Source of the DNA: Balanoglossus misakiensis
Taxonomy: Eukaryota > Hemichordata
Direction of reading: 5' to 3'
Assembly (NCBI GenBank): GCA_040954595.2
Contig: CM082589.2
Span: forward strand, 3,844,001-3,908,000
DNA: 64,000 nucleotides
Below are positions 29,101 through 38,673 of the stretch, piece after piece. The position numbers and the translations under genes were made by a program. Below the pieces are notes generated by a model. That model made no database searches. It worked only from the letters and a program-made list of their open reading frames with translations, and was not told the DNA's origin. Position 1 is the first letter of the stretch. Each line of letters opens with the position of its first letter.

Positions 29101-31141
29101 TGGCATACATTGCGAAATGGAATCTATGTGATGAATTTCAGACAGAGTATACATTTTATAAAATTATTGATCACAGCCGTGGGCTACTCCTTTCGCCTTA
29201 GCAACCATACCTTCCCTCTATACTTGTTTCGAGGTGAAGCTACTTTCATGCCAGGCAGCACGGATCGTGACAGCCGCATCTTTGATACGGACCGACAAAG
29301 ATAATTACTGGCAACGCTGGGCATTGACAACCGATTGGATTTTGCCTAATCACTCAGTAAAAGCTCGTTTACGGCTGCTCATCGAAGACAAACAATCCGC
29401 GATGAATCACGGCTTTCACGCATCCTTATCGCGGCGTTTCTAAGCTACAGCACGCAATTTTCAAATCTCGAAAAAAAGTTATCCTGGGGGCGATGAGAGC
29501 AATGCTCTGCGACTATTCCCATTTACGTCATCACGCACTCAAGCACCCGCCAGCAACTAATTCAAAGAATTTAATCAGAAAAAAACGGTATATTATCATC
29601 CGAGCATTTAATTCTAATGATTTGAAAATGAACTACAATTTTCGCAAAATTTCTACCGCGAGTCCTATTATGAAAATCGATTCGCAGAATTATAACCAAT
29701 ACAGTGGACCCGATATACGTGCTTTACGCAACAAATCTATACGTAATTCCCGATATACGTGCTTTACGCAACAAATCTATACGTAATTCCCCTTAAAATA
29801 CCAAATAAAATACTATACTGTGGTCATAACAATAGTTTCAATTACACGTGTTAGTAATTAATGTGAAAATGTATACGTTTTACAGGGTTTCAACAACATC
29901 AAACTTTAGTCATTTTCTTGGAACGGCGTAAAAAAGAATGAGAAGTCGTTTCATTTTTCCTATACAGTGTAGAACTACACAAAAATAATCCTTTAAATGA
30001 GCTTCTGCCAGTATTTACCATGAATTTTACACTTCATCCTGTATTATTCGTAGCAACGAATCTGAGCTCAGAAATGGCTGAAAAAAGTGTTATTGTAACA
30101 ATGAAATGATCAGTAGCCGAAACAAATAAATATATTGTGCCATCGAGCAATTAATCAAAATGTTATCGACGCCGGCGATCAAAGTGTGTTAACCGATAGA
30201 ATTGAGTTCCCTCTTGTCAATCAAGCACCGACAAAGTCCTTATTTCTTAATACGTTATAATGAGTTAATAAAAATGAAGCGAATTATTAGTCTCCAGGTG
30301 TCTCGAAGTCTAGACGAAGTAAATGAGTTGGAAGCGAGTGCGGTACCTGCAGGACCAGTTAAGGTTTTGTAAGATTAATTCTGTGTGAAAACCCATTTCC
30401 GGGCTATGACATTTCCGGTTGTTGACATGGGGGTGTGAAACTTTGTGCGCAGGTCTCTTCCGGAGACATGCGCACTTCAAACGACCCTCCCCTTTAAAGA
30501 AAACATTACAAGAACTTGTTTGACCCTGCTTGGTGTACTAGTTTTATCATAGACCCAATTTTCTCCAGGGTCTAGGACCCACTGCGAGTCTGTAAATACC
30601 GAGAGAATTACTGAAAACCCTGTAACAGGACTGGTTTCAGTATACCGTGCCTTTTGATTGTCGATATAAATCTAATTTTGAGTTCACGTGTCTTGCATTC
30701 TTTGAGGGGGTCGGAAAGAGCTAGCTCGTGGCACCACACGAAACAGGTCAGACCCACAGAGAGATCGCGAATACCGTAGTAAACGCAGCAAAGACTATCA
30801 CGAGCCACAGCGCGACACAACAATTTCAGATGTCGATAAATCAAATTATGAGATCACGTTCTCCGAATTCAGCGAATGACAGCTGATGCTTGTACCTGCC
30901 ACAGGTCACACGCAACGACAGTTTGTAATACTATAAATACCATGATCCTATAGTCTGCTGCAGGATTGCCGCTTTGTATCGCCGATAAATCAGATTGAAT
31001 AATTAGCCTAATTTTGTTCCCATGCCATGCGTATTTGGAAATTATTATCTTGTTATGATTGCAGTTCAATGGGGATAAATGATCATAATGTTGTCGTTGC
31101 TGACCTTATAAAAACTGGGCTGTCAGCAACAGCTTTTCTCA

Positions 31142-31172
<31 letters not shown>

Positions 31173-31354
31173 CATACATACATACATACATACATACATA
31201 CATACATACATACATACATACATACATACATACATACATACATACATACATACATACATACATACATACATACATACATACATACATACATACATACATA
31301 CATACATACATACATACATACATACATACATACATACATACATACATACATACA

Positions 31355-31385
<31 letters not shown>

Positions 31386-34300
31386 TATTGCATCATAATT
31401 ACAAAATTCTGTATTTATTGACATAAATTTATTGACCTTGTCATTCCAGATATCATCAAGCTGTTACTGGAAAATGAGATCGGACTGGGCGACGCCCTCC
31501 TCCGAGCAGTAGACATACAGTATGCAGCTGCCGTACAAATGATCTGTGAGAACATTAAAAAACGTCATATGTTACCGGTATGTAGCTTTCACCGAGAATA
31601 GATTCATGTTGTTGGTCGATGATTGAATAGAGCGTATAGTTTCACTCTGTATTTCACAAATTCAGCGTTACTGAATGCTAGTTTTATTATTCAGCATGTT
31701 TGGCCAAGATTTAACATACTTATTTGTCAGTTATTTGCCCGCCCCCTTACCCCGTTTGCTCAGACAACACCTCGGTTCATGAACACGAAGATTTCAATTA
31801 AACGGGAATCGCGTCTGTTTGTTTGGTGCATCGTACCAAACTTAACTCAGAGGAATTCAATCTTGGTTCGCAAATATTAATCAGACTGTAGGATAACAGA
31901 GGAATTGCGCGCGTGTGACATTACGGGCGCACATATCAAACGCCAAGGTCTCAGATAGGCAAAATCTTTTGTGATGTAGTCAAATACAATAACATGGCGC
32001 CAGTCATTGTCCATATTATGGATTACTACATCAACGATAATGCAACTTTTATGAGAAACCATTTGAAACTTGACTACAAATGAGATTGTCCTGGACAGAT
32101 TGTTTAGTGTGCTTTCGGATTTCCCCGTAAAATAACGCCATTTAAAATTCAATGTAACAAACTGAACGTAGATAACGTCAGTCAAACTACTATCTGTTTT
32201 GTCACAGTGTGCGCCATCTAAAGGTGAAATGCATTTAAATGATTGGAAAGCGCGCACCGGGAATCGCATGAGGAAGGCATCAACCCAGGGACAATTGCGC
32301 ATGTCAAATTGCCACGGAAGCTTTGCGCATGGTCACTGTATCCAACGTCGGGTGTTATGAAGATACCGTGTCGTTGTCACGTGTTTGACAATACATTTGT
32401 ACTAAGTTATCTTTAAAAACTTAAAGTTCATGATTGAAGCAGGGATTATATAGTACATTCATTTTCCAATAAACCTAATATAAGCGATAAGTTAGTTTAA
32501 GGTAGTTCAGACTAGTAACATACATGCCTCATTGCAAAGCTCCATTAAGTTTTTGATTTCTGACGTTGTTAGTAACACACATACCGAAATACATGTAGCT
32601 TTGTCTACTTGACCATGAATGTCTTACGTGTAGATTCCTGTGATTTATTCCATGGAACAAGCAAAAGTCAAGAACGCACAGAAGCATTTTTGTACCCTTT
32701 GGTGACCTAAGTATGCAAGTTAGTTCAATCGCAGGGAATGAATGTTTCCGCTTTGACCATGGTCTGATCAGGGACTTTGACCGCTCTGCAGAGTTGACGA
32801 GGACACTGTTTTACCCCTTCACACTTTTGCTTTTTAGGACGCTTTGTATTGCCGTGCACTGAACGGGGACCTCCACCCGGACATCACGCCCGTCATCCTG
32901 GCCGCCCACCACAACAGCTACGACGTCCTGAAGATTCTGCTGGAGTACGGCGCCAAGATCGAGGACCCGGAGACGTACAGCTTCACCACCGAGGAGTTCA
33001 CCCTCCAGCAGAGCGTGGGCATGATCAACGTGTACAAGGCCCTGGCCAGCCAGGCGTACATGGCGCTGACCTCGGCCGATCCCATACACATGGCGTTCGT
33101 GCTGAGCAACAAGATGAGGGGGCTCAGCGAACGGAACTATGAATTCCGCTCCCAGTACGAGGAGCTGGCCACACAGTGCGAGCAGTTCGCCGCAGATTTG
33201 TTGAAGCAAGTGCGCGATTCGACCGAGCAGGCCATTGTATTGAATCATGATCCCGACTCGTGGGCCGCCACGGGGAAATTCAATGAACCTTACAAAGTAC
33301 AGAGAGCCATTCGGTTCCAACAGAAGATGGTAAGTTGCTTACATTTTCGATTGGAGTCTTAAAATATAACCGTTGAGTATGATTTACTGCCAAATGTAGT
33401 GATGTATTTCTGTCTGTCTGTCTGTCTGTCTATTGTGATGAATTGATTTTTAACATATCGTCATCACCCTTTCGCGTGGGTATCAACAAGCTTCAACATT
33501 TACTGAAACACCCATGACCGCAACTGATTATTTTGTCTTTCCATTCTTTACCCAAAGTTCGTCGCCCACCCACACTGCCAGCAACGTCTCATCGAGAGAT
33601 GGTACCACGGCCTGCCGTCGTGGAGGAAACGGAGCCAGTTGAACTGCATCGTTTTGTCCTTATTGATGGGCATCTGCTTCCCGATACTCTCCGTCTTCTA
33701 CATGATCGCGCCGGGATTCAAGATCTCGCGGCTCCTGAGGATCCCCTACGTCAAGTTTGTGTGTAGCACGGCCTCCTCCATGACTTTCTTGCTTCTCCTC
33801 GGTCTCCAGGCGGTGGACATCAATACGAACTCGTACGCCAACTACACCCTGGAGGAGAACGGAACTGTGCCAGTCTTTCATAATAAGGAGTCGGACTTGA
33901 TAAAGCCGCCGTCGTTCTCCGAGATTCTCATAGTGTTCTGGGTTATAGGTAAGATTCGAATGTTCCCACTGACTGAAAAGTCCTGTAGTGGACATTTACT
34001 ATGTTAACTGAAATGTGGATAAATTTACTTGGTCCGTGCTTAAAAATAACCTGCCAATACCCCGATAATAGCGCTAAAATCTTTATTCAATCGATCAGAG
34101 AGTGGTCGAAGGTGACAAATGTACAATCAACACCTGTTGTACAACGTCCACGTGACGGTATTGTAGTTTGGATGTTTGTATTGTGTCGTACTCATTAGGG
34201 TCAGACGTTGATGGATCGGTTGCTGTTTTCAACCTGCGCGGATGATCTACCAGATTATATGCGTGTTGATTCGCTCATGTCAGTCACTCCAGAAAACATG

Positions 34301-34834
34301 TTACACCGCGCATGTTTTGCAGCCCATGTTGCATAAAACCATGCAAAAAGTCGAGTAGAGAGTTATGGGTGTACACGCTTTATTAGTTGATTGTTGGTTG
34401 CGTTTTGAAGTTGTGTTCTTCCCACAGGATTGCACTGAGAATGCACAGAAACACCATTCCTAATTTTGTCATTTTTTTGTCGCATGTTCCATTTTTTGTT
34501 TCAGGCTATACTTGGCAGGACATCACCGACTTGTGGAGGAAAGGACCCAGGTGCATCAAGGAGAATGTATCTTGGAAAACCTTCGATTTTCTGACGTTGA
34601 GTCTCTATTGGGCTTGGATAGCTCTTCGAGTCAGCGTCATTATGCATGTAAGTGGTACATAAATACACAAATGAACATACATACATACATACAAACTGTA
34701 CATACATACATACATACATACATACATACATACATACATACATACATACATACATACATACATACATACATACATACATACATACATACAAACATACATA
34801 CATACATACATACATACATACATACATACAGATC

Positions 34835-34890
<56 letters not shown>

Positions 34891-37693
34891 TGTACATAAA
34901 TGGCGGTTCAAATGAAATCATTACAAACTGTAAAACTTCAACCACATATATATGAATATTTAATTTCTTTCTGATTTTTTTTTATGAAGGCGTACTTCTC
35001 TGGTCATGGGGATATTATCAAACCAGTCTTGGAGGTGGATGGACAGTATGATCTCACGTTTCCCACACAGACCACCTTCATGGACACCGGTTCATCGGGT
35101 TTCGAAGGCCTTGATGAAACTTTGAGGGACGACGAAGATTTGGCCGCGTACCAACCCTTCTGGTCTCCGGACTTTGACCCCACCGGGGAGATGGACGTGC
35201 AGTATCTCGTGGACATGTTCGAAAACGCCGCCGAATGTCATGAAACGTTTCAGAGGAATCTGACGGATTTCCTTCGCGTGAGGCTGATTGTGTTGCGAAA
35301 TGCGCTGGACGAGCTGAACCAGTACCGCCGCGAGAAACCGTCAGACGACAGTGAACAGCCTCGTTCGCGCTCTCGCAGAGCCGCCAGGAGGATTAACAAG
35401 CAAGTGTCGGGCGGCGGCGGCGAGGACTCCATGAGCGAGGAGGACCGGATGCAGAATTACCCGCGCCAACTGATGTTGGCAACCGACCCGATTCTGGTCG
35501 CCGAGGCCCTCTTCGCGCTGGCCAAAGTCTTCAGTTTTCTGCGCGTCACAAGAATCACTGTCGTCGACATGCAAGTTGGTCCCATGCAGATATCTCTCGG
35601 AAGAATGATGTTTGATATTGTTCGCTTTCTCACCATATTTTCGTTCGTGTGGTTCGCGTTTTCCATCGGACTGAACCAACTTTACGTGTATCATTCTTAC
35701 GAGAGGTCACTTAACTGTAAGATATTCAGCACCGACGACCAAGATAAGTGTTACCAGCCGTATGGCACGTGAGTATCAGAATGATCTACATGTCATTAAT
35801 TTTATAATTGGAACACGACCTGAAAAATGATCTAATTACATGTAGATCAGAACATAATGATGGCTACTCGTTAAAATTCCCAGTTATAAGCAGGCGTCAG
35901 AAGGTCATGAGGTAGTGTACGGGAAGATAGACACAACTATTTTCGAACAATGCCAATCGTGTCTGAGTATGTATTTCTTTTGTTTAGTATTTTGAACTGA
36001 TGCGTTGATCATATTCATCAATTGATATGCCTGCTGTGTATTTACAGAGTTCTGAACTCTCTAACGACACTGTTTTGGGGTTTGTTTGGTATGACGGAGC
36101 TGACGACGCTACGGATCACGGGAACAGATCACTGGTTCACGGAAAATATCGGTCGGATTTTGTTCGCTGCGTACAACGTCATCGCTATTGTGGTACTCCT
36201 CAATGTCCTCATTGCTATGATGAGCAACACGTACACCCGAATTGAGGCAAGTAGATGGATATTGTATACTGTTGCATGGATGCCGGATCATGCCATGTAA
36301 AATATGGGATGTTTCAATGTGTGATTTAATTAATGTTACCGTATATGTTGATTGGTTATGTTTCGACATGGTGCATAATATACTAGTATGTAACACATTG
36401 TGTTGCATGGTGACGTGTGACGCGCTGTGGCGCTTTGATTGGTCGACCAAACACTGTGTCGTCTCTTTCCTTTCAAGTTTAATTTTGATGTTTAAATGGT
36501 GCGAAGTAACTATATAACCAGTCCTTGTGTGTGTTCCAATTTTAACACAGGAAGACGCAGACATGCAGTGGAAATTTTCAAGGTCAAGTCTTTGGATGAG
36601 CTACTACGACGAGACAAATACGATATCACCACCCTTCAATGTCATTCCAACGTGGAGGTCATTCAAATATATCACAACCAACATGAAGAACAAGTTGAAT
36701 GGCGAAAAGGAAGAGAGGAAGCGAGTGAGCAGATTTTAAATTACCATATTAAGCAGGGGTGCACCTGTACAGCTCTGTTGCTGCGCCGAGGGGATGCAGA
36801 AGTGATGCGGCGTCTATGGACAAACGCCCAATCGTTCAAAATGCATTATATTATAGCTATACCAACGCGAATAAATACCTGTAAAAAGAGTACAATACAA
36901 AATCATGCAAATGAGATATGCGCATACACAGATACCACAGTATTGTATTAACAATGCTCTTTGTTTTCCATCGTTACAGAAGAAACAATCAATATTTGCT
37001 AAGAAGGAGAAAGAATACAAAGTAAGTAGATTGTGCATATTTTACACTTTCATCTCAATTTCCATGGAAACGGACATGGTGATCCCTATTTTTATTTCAT
37101 AAATATTATAGAATGTACATATTTCAAAATTTCATGAAATTGGCATTACATTAAATTTTGAGATGAATATGTTAACACTTTACCTTAAGCGACAGGATCG
37201 AAGAGAATGAGATCTCGTCTGTGGCATATGTTTTTCCACGAATTTGAAATATGATCTCCTCTTTCAGGATGTCATACATCAACTGGTGCAGAGGTATATC
37301 TTCGAGAAGAGGCGGTCGGGAGAGGACGAAGACGGCGGCGACCCCTTACTGATGCAACTGAAGGAAGACATCTCCGGTTTCAAGTACGACATGTTCGAGG
37401 CACTGACCGACATGGACAGCCAGATGCGGCAGATGAAGTCGCAGATCGAGCACAGGGATGCCAACCCTTCCAAGGAGCCGCCCAACATTGGCAGCGAGGT
37501 GTTTCAGCAGCTTCACGACGTCGTCGCCAACGCCCCGGAGTCGCCCAAACCGCTGGGCCCCGAGATGTTCCACAATTGGGGGTCCATACACCTCATCGAC
37601 GAGGCGGACGAGTCGGCCTTCCTGGAGGAGGGGGAAACCGACGAAGAGGAGGAGTCGGAACTCGGGTCGATGCACTCAGTGAAAATCGACTGA
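16967..37693 (+). CDS. TRPC-like: TRPC-type cation channel, gene A (10 exons, 984 aa)
   Basis: Joined exons: 16967-17147, 31450-31577, 32838-33329, 33558-33948, 34505-34647, 34990-35768, 36048-36246, 36551-36724, 36980-37021, 37268-37693; total 2955 nt, frame intact. The product should be a plasma-membrane, Ca2+-permeable TRPC subunit acting as a tetramer. Domains: ankyrin repeats about 15-145 with the TRPC hallmark HPDITPVILAAHHN (116-129); TRP_2 helices about 165-235; pre-S1 helix 296-319; S1 331-352; S2 386-405; S3 424-445; S4 612-636; GPMQISLGRM linker (642-651); S5 651-678; LFW pore motif 713-715; filter region FGMTE 718-722; S6 742-765; TRP box MQWKFSR 776-782; SPPFNVIP 797-804; CIRB-like segment and coiled coil 844-905; acidic tail. 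Sequons NYT (362) and NGT (368) lie in the S1-S2 loop. Oddities are a 165-residue S3-S4 loop, no zinc motif and one GC-AG intron. The filter and the CIRB tail look most like TRPC3/6/7, but I would not name a vertebrate orthologue. Confidence 0.93.
25288..25445. repeat. Diverged interspersed repeat, copy 2
   Basis: It shares the ordered words of the 3381-3556 copy: GCCATTTTGAAT, AGAGACAA, TTGCTCTGTC, TTTTGCACGGTGACCTCTA and GTTGCCTGGAGCAA. It lies about 100 bases before the TTAA-flanked element at 25545-26530, so the two may belong to one larger unit or be neighbouring insertions. Confidence 0.5.
25541..26534. mobile_element. TTAA-flanked non-autonomous DNA transposon (piggyBac-like)
   Basis: TTAA (25541-25544) is followed by GGTAGTTGGAAAGGCTA (25545-25561). 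The exact reverse complement TAGCCTTTCCAACTACC (26514-26530) is followed by TTAA (26531-26534). This gives 17-bp perfect terminal inverted repeats on a 986-bp element with a TTAA target duplication. TTAA duplications are the hallmark of the piggyBac superfamily, although those ends usually begin CCC or CCY. The interior holds only short open frames with no transposase similarity, so it is non-autonomous. The superfamily is inferred. Confidence 0.65.
27903..28033. mobile_element. MITE-like element with 27-bp perfect inverted repeats
   Basis: The left arm 27903-27929 (starting TTTAAAGGGACAAAGTC) is the exact reverse complement of the right arm 28007-28033. Because both arms end in TTTAAA, the insertion can be read as a 121-bp element (27908-28028, AGGGACAAAG...CTTTGTCCCT) with TTAA target duplications. 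Arms of 22-27 bp around a 77-bp core suit a miniature inverted-repeat element. No coding capacity. Confidence 0.7.
28056..28170. repeat. Possible third copy of the GCCATTTTG repeat
   Basis: It begins GCCGCCATTTTGGATTTTAA and continues with a GGGACAACTTTTATTC segment, comparable with GAGACAACTTTGCTATC in the copy at 3381. Similarity fades after about 60 bases, so family membership is tentative. It lies just to the right of the MITE-like element. Confidence 0.35.
29711..29790. repeat. Perfect 40-bp tandem duplication
   Basis: The 40-base unit at 29711-29750 (starting CGATATACGTGCTTTACGC) is repeated without change at 29751-29790. Identity over both units indicates a recent duplication, or possibly an assembly slip. 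Confidence 0.85.
31143..31384. repeat. (ACAT)n microsatellite, about 60 units
   Basis: An essentially uninterrupted ACAT tetranucleotide array of about 240 bp, ending some 66 bases before exon 2 of gene A. The open frames across it (Tyr-Ile-His-Thr on one strand, Met-Tyr-Val-Cys on the other) are consequences of the repeat, not genes. Confidence 0.97.
31450..31577 (+). CDS. TRPC-like: Gene A exon 2 (ankyrin repeats)
   Basis: It opens after TTCCAG in phase 1 and reads DIIKLLLENEIGLGDALLRA, the TRPC ankyrin segment with the conserved L-x-G-D-A-L-L core. It closes at CCG|GTATGT in phase 0 (residues 61-103). The counterpart in gene B is 52514-52638. Confidence 0.9.
31578..32837 (+). other. Gene A intron 2
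   Basis: A 1260-base intron with a GTATGT donor and a CTTTTTAG acceptor. I see nothing coding in it; the 141-codon minus-strand frame at 31877-32302 has no recognisable similarity. Confidence 0.8.
32838..33329 (+). CDS. TRPC-like: Gene A exon 3 (last ankyrin repeats and TRP_2 helices)
   Basis: 164 codons, phase 0 at both ends, with a GC-rich coding style. It carries LHPDITPVILAAHHNSYDVL and the YEELATQCEQFAADLL helix typical of the Pfam TRP_2 region. The stretch where TRPC channels normally place the His/Cys zinc site (residues 144-165) contains no Cys and no His. Confidence 0.95.
33558..33948 (+). CDS. TRPC-like: Gene A exon 4 (pre-S1, S1, start of S2)
   Basis: It starts with FVAHPHCQQRLIERWYHGLP, the TRPC pre-S1 signature (F-V-A-x-P-x-C-Q-Q). 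It then encodes the pre-S1 hydrophobic helix, S1, the S1-S2 loop with two N-glycosylation sequons, and the beginning of S2. Donor ATAG|GTAAGA, phase 1. Confidence 0.94.
33949..34504 (+). other. Gene A intron 4
   Basis: 556 bases ending in a T-rich tract and TTTCAG. Nothing else is visible. The homologous intron in gene B (53996-56753) is five times longer and contains the PLAC8-family gene. Confidence 0.8.
34505..34647 (+). CDS. TRPC-like: Gene A exon 5 (S2 end and S3)
   Basis: 143 nt, the same length as in gene B. It reads YTWQDITDLWRKGP, then FDFLTLSLYWAWIALRVSVI (S3). The acceptor is TTTCAG and the donor CAT|GTAAGT, phase 0. Confidence 0.93.
34674..34890. repeat. Compound (ACAT)n-(CAGA)n microsatellite in gene A intron 5
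   Basis: ACAT units occupy about 34675-34692 and 34700-34829, then change abruptly to CAGA units at about 34834-34889. The array fills most of the 342-bp intron 5. Open frames across it are repeat artefacts. Confidence 0.95.
34990..35768 (+). CDS. TRPC-like: Gene A exon 6 (long S3-S4 loop, S4, S5)
   Basis: The acceptor is ATGAAG|GCG. Residues 446-610 form the long S3-S4 segment: acidic N-terminal half, a heptad-like helix at about 516-560 with NLT sequon 535, then a basic/Gly-rich linker (RSRSRRAARR, SGGGGED). Next come DPILVAEALFALAKVFSFLR (S4), GPMQISLGRM and S5. A Cys pair (688, 699) lies after S5. Donor AC|GTGAGT, phase 2. Confidence 0.94.
36048..36246 (+). CDS. TRPC-like: Gene A exon 7 (pore helix, filter, S6)
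   Basis: It encodes LTTLFWGLFGMTELTTL, the TRPC LFW pore motif and filter, and VIAIVVLLNVLIAMMSNTYT (S6). It ends ATTGAG followed by GCAAGT, a GC donor. The joined frame (RIE-EDADMQW) and the matching gene B exon (GAG|GTAAGT) fix this boundary. Confidence 0.93.
36247..36550 (+). other. Gene A intron 7, GC-AG type
   Basis: The donor is GAG|GCAAGT and the acceptor AACACAG|GAA. The nearest downstream GT (36251) would shift the frame. GC-AG introns are a known minority class, and the remaining donor bases match consensus well. Confidence 0.8.
36551..36724 (+). CDS. TRPC-like: Gene A exon 8 (TRP domain)
   Basis: It encodes EDADMQWKFSRSSLWMSYYD, the TRP helix equivalent to EWKFAR of other TRPCs, and SPPFNVIP (TRP box 2). 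It ends in a basic GEKEERKR stretch before GTGAGC. The Glu of EWKFAR is replaced by Gln in both paralogues. Confidence 0.92.
36980..37021 (+). CDS. TRPC-like: Gene A exon 9, 14-codon microexon
   Basis: It lies between GTTACAG and GTAAGT and reads KKQSIFAKKEKEYK. The gene B exon has the same length and phase (RKQSFIERKNGEYE), which supports a real 42-nt exon. The product is a short basic linker between the TRP domain and the C-terminal coiled coil. Confidence 0.85.
37268..37693 (+). CDS. TRPC-like: Gene A exon 10 (CIRB-like segment, coiled coil, acidic tail, stop)
   Basis: It opens DVIHQLVQRYIFEKRR, like the calmodulin/IP3-receptor-binding (CIRB) segment of TRPC channels. LKEDISGFKYDMFEAL and a heptad helix, the likely tetramerisation coil, follow. 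The tail has WGSIHLIDE (947-955) and an acidic run, and ends SVKID before TGA (37691-37693). Confidence 0.93.
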   Translation, partial: DVIHQLVQRYIFEKRRSGEDEDGGDPLLMQLKEDISGFKYDMFEALTDMDSQMRQMKSQIEHRDANPSKEPPNIGSEVFQQLHDVVANAPESPKPLGPEMFHNWGSIHLIDEADESAFLEEGETDEEEESELGSMHSVKID

Positions 37694-38667
37694 TGAATTA
37701 AGCGGCGTGTCCCTTCAGATCTCCTTCAAGTTACGGCCCAGAGTAAAGGTAAGGGCCGGGGAATTCAGTGTAAGTACTCCCCAGCGAACTTCAGTCACAT
37801 CCGTTGGATTTCCAGATATTTTTCTTCCGTGCGAACCTTTGCGTGACTGTTACATTGAAGTCCTCCCGATCCTTGCCGCCAGTCACTCAGTCTGAACATA
37901 CAGGCGACAACACGTGACAGCAGCTTCCAACAACTTTTAACTTTTTATAGGAACAAGCATTTATTCCCTGTGACATATTACAAACATCCATGTGTATAGA
38001 TATCAAGTGACTTTTAAAACAATTTTTGACATAGTGTGTACAGTGAATATGGTTCTAGTATGTCATTTACGAATTTGAATAGACATTTGACGTCCGTCGC
38101 TTTGATGTAGTAGCTCTTATCACGTTACATCTCGAGTAACTTTTTGTTATAATTTGGCAGCAGTGTTTATGGAGGTTGCTCTAAACGTTGTAGGGTATCA
38201 CGCAATATTTTGTTTTCAAATGGGTATGTTCCCGGAAAGCATTCTTCGTAGATAAGCCGAGAAGACGTACCTCTCTGAAGACTTTCGGGGAAAGTGACAG
38301 GCAATATGCAAATCAGAGAAAACAGAGTGACGTCATGTTATATGATTGTCTTGTCGCAACTGGTAGTTTTCAAGACTCAATCACAAATGCTGCCATTGAT
38401 ATATTGAAGGTGGTTTTTTTTCTCGACGGAGAATTTTGAAGTCATAATTCTAAAAAAACATCGAAGAGATTTTTTCCCCGATATTTTACCAATATACATG
38501 TATAACATTGTCGGATCCATGGTTCTGAATGTTCGTATGTATAGTACAGTTAGATGCGTGGTGTTTTTGGTTTCCAGTGGGGTGTTTAAACGAGCGCATT
38601 TCTTCAATTAAGGTTCACGCTCCACCTTAGTTTGGGATTGCCACAGTCAAAAAAGTGTTTTAAGTCT

Positions 38668-38673
38668 ATTAAA
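38668..38673 (+). terminator. Candidate poly(A) signal (ATTAAA) for gene A
   Basis: The common AATAAA variant lies about 975 bases after the stop codon and is followed by an A/T-rich stretch. It is chosen only by position and consensus. Confidence 0.2.

Larger units (their letters stand above)
17148..31449 (+). other. Gene A intron 1 (14.3 kb)
   Basis: This large first intron has a GTAAGT donor and a TTCCAG acceptor. I see no coding exon inside it. It holds purine-rich simple sequence near 18640-18760, two diverged GCCATTTTG repeats (25288-25445 and 28056-28170), TTAA-flanked elements at 25545-26530 and 27908-28028, a 40-bp tandem duplication at 29711-29790 and an ACAT microsatellite at 31143-31384. 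Unlike gene B, no additional first exon is visible in it. Confidence 0.75.

Noticed and set aside
31027-31424. Open frames of Tyr-Ile-His-Thr and Met-Tyr-Val-Cys repeats on both strands
   Set aside because: These are translations of the ACAT microsatellite; a tetranucleotide repeat without stops is open in all frames.
17148-31449. Search for further alternative first exons in gene A intron 1
   Set aside because: No block resembling the LFLAA-EKGD and NINC-D motifs with a phase-1 donor was found on the plus strand.
31877-32302. 141-codon minus-strand frame in gene A intron 2
   Set aside because: No recognisable domain, ordinary intron composition, no promoter or splice support.
32811-33320. 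169-codon minus-strand open frame
   Set aside because: Antisense shadow of gene A exon 3; no similarity and no splice signals of its own.
31143-34890. CRISPR-like regular repeats
   Set aside because: The repeats are uninterrupted tetranucleotides without unique spacers, in a eukaryotic genome.
34501-34955. Open frames across the intron 5 ACAT/CAGA array
   Set aside because: Repeat artefacts within a confirmed intron between S3 and the exon 6 acceptor.
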